This document shows, in pieces, positions 61,302-64,000 of a stretch of 64,000 nucleotides of DNA; positions within the stretch are counted from its first letter, which is position 1, and every line of letters starts with the position of its first letter. Source of the stretch: Marinimicrococcus flavescens (GTDB taxonomy: Bacteria > Pseudomonadota > Alphaproteobacteria > Geminicoccales > Geminicoccaceae); NCBI GenBank assembly GCA_029211145.1, contig JARGEQ010000024.1, positions 1 through 64,000 on the forward strand. Direction: 5' to 3'. The translations under genes and the position numbers were made by a program. Below the pieces are notes generated by a model, which searched no databases, had not been told where the DNA came from, and worked only from the letters and a program-made list of their open reading frames with translations.

Positions 61302-62249
61302 CTAGCTCCGCTCGCCCATGAGGCCCGCGGGGCGCAGCAGCAGCACTACGAGCATGAGGAGGAACGGCACGGAGCCGGCGATGGAGCTCAAGGTGGTGGT
61401 CATGAGACCGCCCATCTCGCGCGCCCACCCGCCGAGGCCCACGGCATCGAGGGCGCCGGCCAGAGACCAGTCGAGTCCGACCGCGAACGAGCTGAACAGG
61501 CCTATCATCAAGGAGGCGAGCAGCGAGCCCTCGAGTGAGCCCAGGCCGCCCACCACCACCACCACGAAGACGATGACGCCGAGCTCGAGGGCCATGTTGG
61601 GGCTGGTCGGGAAGAACGCGCCGGCGACCCCGCCGGCAAGGCCGGCAAGGGCCGCCCCGGTGCCGAACACGCCCATGAACACCAGCGGCACGTTGTGGCC
61701 CAGCGCCTCGGCGGTCTGCGGCAGGCGCTCGGCGGCGCGCACCACGAGCCCCACGCGGGTGCGCGAGAGCAGCAGATAGAGCAGCGCGAACATGGCGATG
61801 GCGGTGCCGCCGATGAAGAGGCGGTAGAAGGGATAGTCGGTGCCGAAGACGGTGAAGGCGGTGAAGCGCAGGGCTTCCGGCATCCGGTAGTCGACCGGGA
61901 AGTTGCCGTAGAAGAGCTTCACCAGCTCCTCGAAGATGAAGGCGAGGCCGAAGGTCAGCAAGAGCTCGTGGGCATGGCCGAAGGCATGGACGCGGCGCAG
62001 CAGGAAGCGTTCCACCAGCACGCCCAGGAGGCCTACCAGCACCGGTGCGAGCAGCAGCCCCAGCCAGAAATGGCCGAGCGCGCTCAAGGTGTAGGCGATG
62101 TAGGCGCCGAGCATGTAGAAGCTGGCATGGGCGAAATTGAGCACGCCCATCATGCCGAAGATGAGCGTCAGCCCTGCCGACACCATGAACAGCAGCATGC
62201 CGTAGATGGCGCCATTGAGCACGGAGACGACGAGAAATTCCATGAGCAT
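61302..62249 (-). CDS. livH: Liv-type ABC transporter permease (LivH)
   Basis: A 315-residue permease of the LivH group with about eight membrane helices. The family features GLTLIFGMMGVLNFAHASFYMLGAYIAY and VVVVVGGLGSLEGSLLASLMIG are clear. ATG at 62249 or at 62243 are both possible. It lies 66 bases downstream of the binding protein gene, with a hairpin between. Confidence 0.9.
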   Translation of the reverse strand: MLMEFLVVSVLNGAIYGMLLFMVSAGLTLIFGMMGVLNFAHASFYMLGAYIAYTLSALGHFWLGLLLAPVLVGLLGVLVERFLLRRVHAFGHAHELLLTFGLAFIFEELVKLFYGNFPVDYRMPEALRFTAFTVFGTDYPFYRLFIGGTAIAMFALLYLLLSRTRVGLVVRAAERLPQTAEALGHNVPLVFMGVFGTGAALAGLAGGVAGAFFPTSPNMALELGVIVFVVVVVGGLGSLEGSLLASLMIGLFSSFAVGLDWSLAGALDAVGLGGWAREMGGLMTTTLSSIAGSVPFLLMLVVLLLRPAGLMGERS

Positions 62250-62264
62250 CGCCGTTCGCTGGCC

Positions 62265-62286
62265 GGCGCGCCGGGCCGGGCGCGCC
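62265..62286. repeat. Palindromic hairpin between livK and livH
   Basis: GGCGCGCC-gggccg-GGCGCGCC forms a perfect 8-bp inverted repeat with a 6-base loop and no T run. It may stabilise or attenuate the mRNA so that binding protein is made in excess of permease. Confidence 0.5.
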
Positions 62287-62315
62287 GTCGGTTGGCGGAA
62301 GGGAGTGCCCTGGGC

Positions 62316-63554
62316 TCAGCCGGGGCGCTGCATCTCGCAGCTCTCCTGAACGGGGTAGACGGCCTCGGGGCCGGGGATGGTCCGGACCGGGGCGAAGCCC
62401 ATGTCGGTGCCATCGACCGGGTAGGGGGCACCCTTCTCGACCCGCGAGACGACGATCGGCATCACCGCCTGATGGTCCTCCTTGCGGATCGTGACGGGAC
62501 CCATGGCGGTCTCGAGGGTGACGCCCTCGAGCGCCAGGGCGATCGGCGTGACATCGATGGCGCCGCCCCCGAAATCGACCGCCTCGAGCGCCTTGCCGAA
62601 GGCGCGGGCGGCGATCACCACGCGCGGCTCGAGATAGACGGGGTAGTGGCCGGTCCGGGCCTTGTAGTCCTCGGGGAACGCCTCGTCCCCCGCGGCCAGG
62701 TTGTAGGTGCTGGCCAGATAATGGCCGAGCGCCGTCTCGCCGGCATTGGCGATGTTGCCGGGCTGGTCGAGGAAGGCCGTGCCGAAACGCACGTCGAGGC
62801 CGGCCTCGCCGGTGGCCTTCATCAAGAGCAGCAGGTCGTTGGACCAGTTGCCGGTGAGCACCGTGTCGGGCTCGGCGGCCTTGATGCGCGCCACGTAGGG
62901 GGCGAAGTCCTGGATCTTGGCGACATCGTGCAGCGTCGCCTCGACCACCTCGTAGCCGCCGTCCCCGGCACGCTCGCGGATGGCCGTCTCCATGTCCCGG
63001 CCCCAGCTGTAGTTCTGGTTGATGGAGTAGACCTTCGTGCCGAGCTCGCCAGCCTCGCTCATCGCCTCGACCAGCGGCCCCACCAGCATCGGCGCCGGGG
63101 CCTGGAAGCGGAAATGGTAGAAGTGGCACTTGTCGCCGGTGAGATCGAGCGCCGCCCCGCCGTCGTTGATATAGAGCAGCCTGCTGTCGGGGTTGCGCAG
63201 GTTGTGCTTGCGCACGTCGGCGGTGAGCTGGCCGGCGGCGGCCGAGGACGAGCCCTGGAAGATCACCCGCACGCCGTCGGCCACTGCCTGCTTGAACTTG
63301 TCGACGGTGCCGGCGGCGGTGCCGCCATTGTCGTAGAGCAGGATCTCGATGGGCTCGCCGTTGAACCCGCCGGCCCGGTTGATCTCCTCGAGGCCGTAGC
63401 GGGCGGCGGTGACGTAGAGCTCGCCGGTGGCGGCATCGGGGCCGGACATGGGCTCGATGATCCCGACCTTGAGAGGCTCTGCGGCAGCGGCGCCGGCGAG
63501 GCCGGCCAGGCCGAGCATGGCGAGGGCGGTGCCGCCCGCAAGACGTGCAGCCAT
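62316..63554 (-). CDS. livK: Liv-type periplasmic substrate-binding protein
   Basis: A 412-residue exported binding protein (signal peptide ending near AAAAEP, residue 25). LKVGIIEPMSGPDAATGELY opens the mature domain as in LivK/UrtA-type proteins. The C-terminal end VYPVQESCEMQRPG is also found, slightly altered, in the neighbouring partial gene. The ATG at 63554 has AAGG about eight to ten bases upstream; a GTG three codons earlier is possible. Ligand is unknown (amino acids, urea or amides). Confidence 0.9.
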   Translation of the reverse strand: MAARLAGGTALAMLGLAGLAGAAAAEPLKVGIIEPMSGPDAATGELYVTAARYGLEEINRAGGFNGEPIEILLYDNGGTAAGTVDKFKQAVADGVRVIFQGSSSAAAGQLTADVRKHNLRNPDSRLLYINDGGAALDLTGDKCHFYHFRFQAPAPMLVGPLVEAMSEAGELGTKVYSINQNYSWGRDMETAIRERAGDGGYEVVEATLHDVAKIQDFAPYVARIKAAEPDTVLTGNWSNDLLLLMKATGEAGLDVRFGTAFLDQPGNIANAGETALGHYLASTYNLAAGDEAFPEDYKARTGHYPVYLEPRVVIAARAFGKALEAVDFGGGAIDVTPIALALEGVTLETAMGPVTIRKEDHQAVMPIVVSRVEKGAPYPVDGTDMGFAPVRTIPGPEAVYPVQESCEMQRPG

Positions 63555-63601
63555 TCTTGTCACCTTGGGAATGAGGAGGGGGACGCGAGCAGGAAGCGCG
63601 T

Positions 63602-63627
63602 GGGAAAGGCGGGGCCGAAGCCCCGCC
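63602..63627 (-). terminator. UUCG-loop hairpin between two binding-protein genes
   Basis: On the minus strand GGCGGGGC-TTCG-GCCCCGCC is a perfect 8-bp stem with the very stable UUCG tetraloop, followed by TTTCCC. It is 10 bases after the upstream gene's stop (63637) and 48 bases before the livK ATG. It probably terminates or attenuates transcription between the two paralogues. Confidence 0.65.
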
Positions 63628-63636
63628 CGCGGGTGG

Positions 63637-64000
63637 TCAGCCCGGCCGCTTCATGCTGCAGCTGTCCTGGACCGGATAGAGTGCGTCGGGCCCGGGGATG
63701 ACCTTGATGGGCACGAAGCCCATGTCGGTGCCGTCGACCGTATAGGCAGCACCTTTCTCGACCCGCGAGACCACCACCGGCAGCACCGCCTGATGGTCTT
63801 CCTTGCGGATGGTGATAGGACCCAGATCGGTCTCGAGCGTGGCGTCCTCGAGGGCCAGGGCGATCTCGGTCACGTCGATCTCGCCGCCGCCGAAATCGAC
63901 CTTTTCCAGAGCCTTGCCCAGGGTCCGCACGCCGTTGACCGCCTGCGGCTCCATGTACATCGGGTAGTGGCCGGTCTTGGCCTTGTAGGCCTCGGGGAAG
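63637..64000 (-). CDS. Second Liv-type substrate-binding protein, C-terminal part
   Basis: The last 120 codons of a binding protein whose start lies beyond the window. It is very similar to the livK product downstream: both have FPE(D/A)YKA(R/K)TGHYP, LGPITIRKEDHQAVLP-like and DGTDMGF blocks, and both end (D/E)SC(S/E)M(K/Q)RPG. This is a tandem duplication. The two proteins may offer different ligands to the same permease. Confidence 0.88.
   Translation of the reverse strand, partial: FPEAYKAKTGHYPMYMEPQAVNGVRTLGKALEKVDFGGGEIDVTEIALALEDATLETDLGPITIRKEDHQAVLPVVVSRVEKGAAYTVDGTDMGFVPIKVIPGPDALYPVQDSCSMKRPG

Noticed and set aside
60037-63129. A 1030-codon minus-strand frame reading through livM, livH and livK
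   Set aside because: Only its last 420 codons (from 61299) are the real livM; the upstream part is an out-of-frame shadow of livH and livK.
61695-63701. A 668-codon plus-strand open frame
   Set aside because: Antisense shadow of livH and livK with His/Gly/Asp-rich translation and no family.
1-64000. CRISPR arrays, rRNA, tRNA genes, prophage genes and complete insertion sequences
   Set aside because: None could be recognised by eye anywhere in the window.

Overview
The window is a GC-rich, gene-dense stretch with strong G/C third-position codon use. The gene families (XoxF methanol dehydrogenase, pqqABCDE, fused NuoE/NuoF-type formate dehydrogenase, AmiC/AmiR, LivFGMHK) point to a methylotrophic or C1-using alphaproteobacterium, perhaps of the Rhodospirillales/Geminicoccales kind; the taxonomic guess is inference. 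A parAB operon divergent from a RepA-type initiator, with iterons between them, sits in the middle. The DNA therefore probably comes from a large secondary replicon (chromid or megaplasmid) that also carries ordinary cellular genes (rpe, folK, tag).

Layout. 0-0.5 kb: an RHS-type remnant and a dispersed repeat. 0.5-12 kb: a PAP2 phosphatase, then a lanthanide-type methanol dehydrogenase region (cytochrome c, XoxJ-like binding protein fused to a rhodanese domain, pentapeptide protein, DUF3280-like protein, xoxF), then a periplasmic 'quinoprotein relay' set (coiled-coil protein, zinc metallohydrolase, SoxYZ-like fusion), dhaL and tag. 12-16.3 kb: an amide operon amiC-amiR-leader-fmdA-fmdB-amiS, with a readable ANTAR-type antiterminator in the leader. 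16.5-24.8 kb: a PQQ-linked binding protein and beta-propeller, three small exported proteins, a LysR regulator and pqqABCDE.

24.8-26.95 kb is about 2.1 kb without a convincing gene, holding a second repeat copy and two 16-bp palindromes. 27-30.8 kb is parB-parA / iteron origin / repA. 30.9-34.6 kb holds rpe, folK, a YdjC-type deacetylase and a DJ-1/PfpI protein, with a 59-bp inverted repeat pair and a third copy of the dispersed repeat. 34.6-41.6 kb is an envelope/exopolysaccharide cluster (degenerate LPLAT, pyruvyl transferase, CapK-like ligase, GT4, two FemAB/GNAT-like paralogues). 41.6-43.4 kb holds DUF488, a 2-hydroxychromene-2-carboxylate isomerase-type protein and a pterin dehydratase. 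43.6-48.9 kb is an NAD-linked formate dehydrogenase whose two subunit genes are split by a toxin-antitoxin pair. 48.9-57 kb holds a metzincin-like membrane protein lacking the catalytic Glu, a 45-residue membrane peptide, and a Cache protein / hybrid kinase / GGDEF-EAL signalling operon. 57-58.5 kb holds a RES-Xre toxin-antitoxin pair and a MarR remnant. 58.6-64 kb holds a complete Liv-type ABC transporter and the start of a second binding-protein gene.

How the parts fit: methanol is oxidised in the periplasm by PQQ- and lanthanide-dependent XoxF, with cytochrome c as electron acceptor and PqqA-E supplying the cofactor. Formamide or another short amide is imported (AmiS/UreI-like channel) and hydrolysed by FmdA to formate and ammonia under AmiC/AmiR control. 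Formate from either route can be oxidised to CO2 with NADH production by the formate dehydrogenase. The strongest non-gene findings are the ANTAR leader, the iteron origin with candidate parS palindromes, and a three-copy dispersed element of unknown nature.
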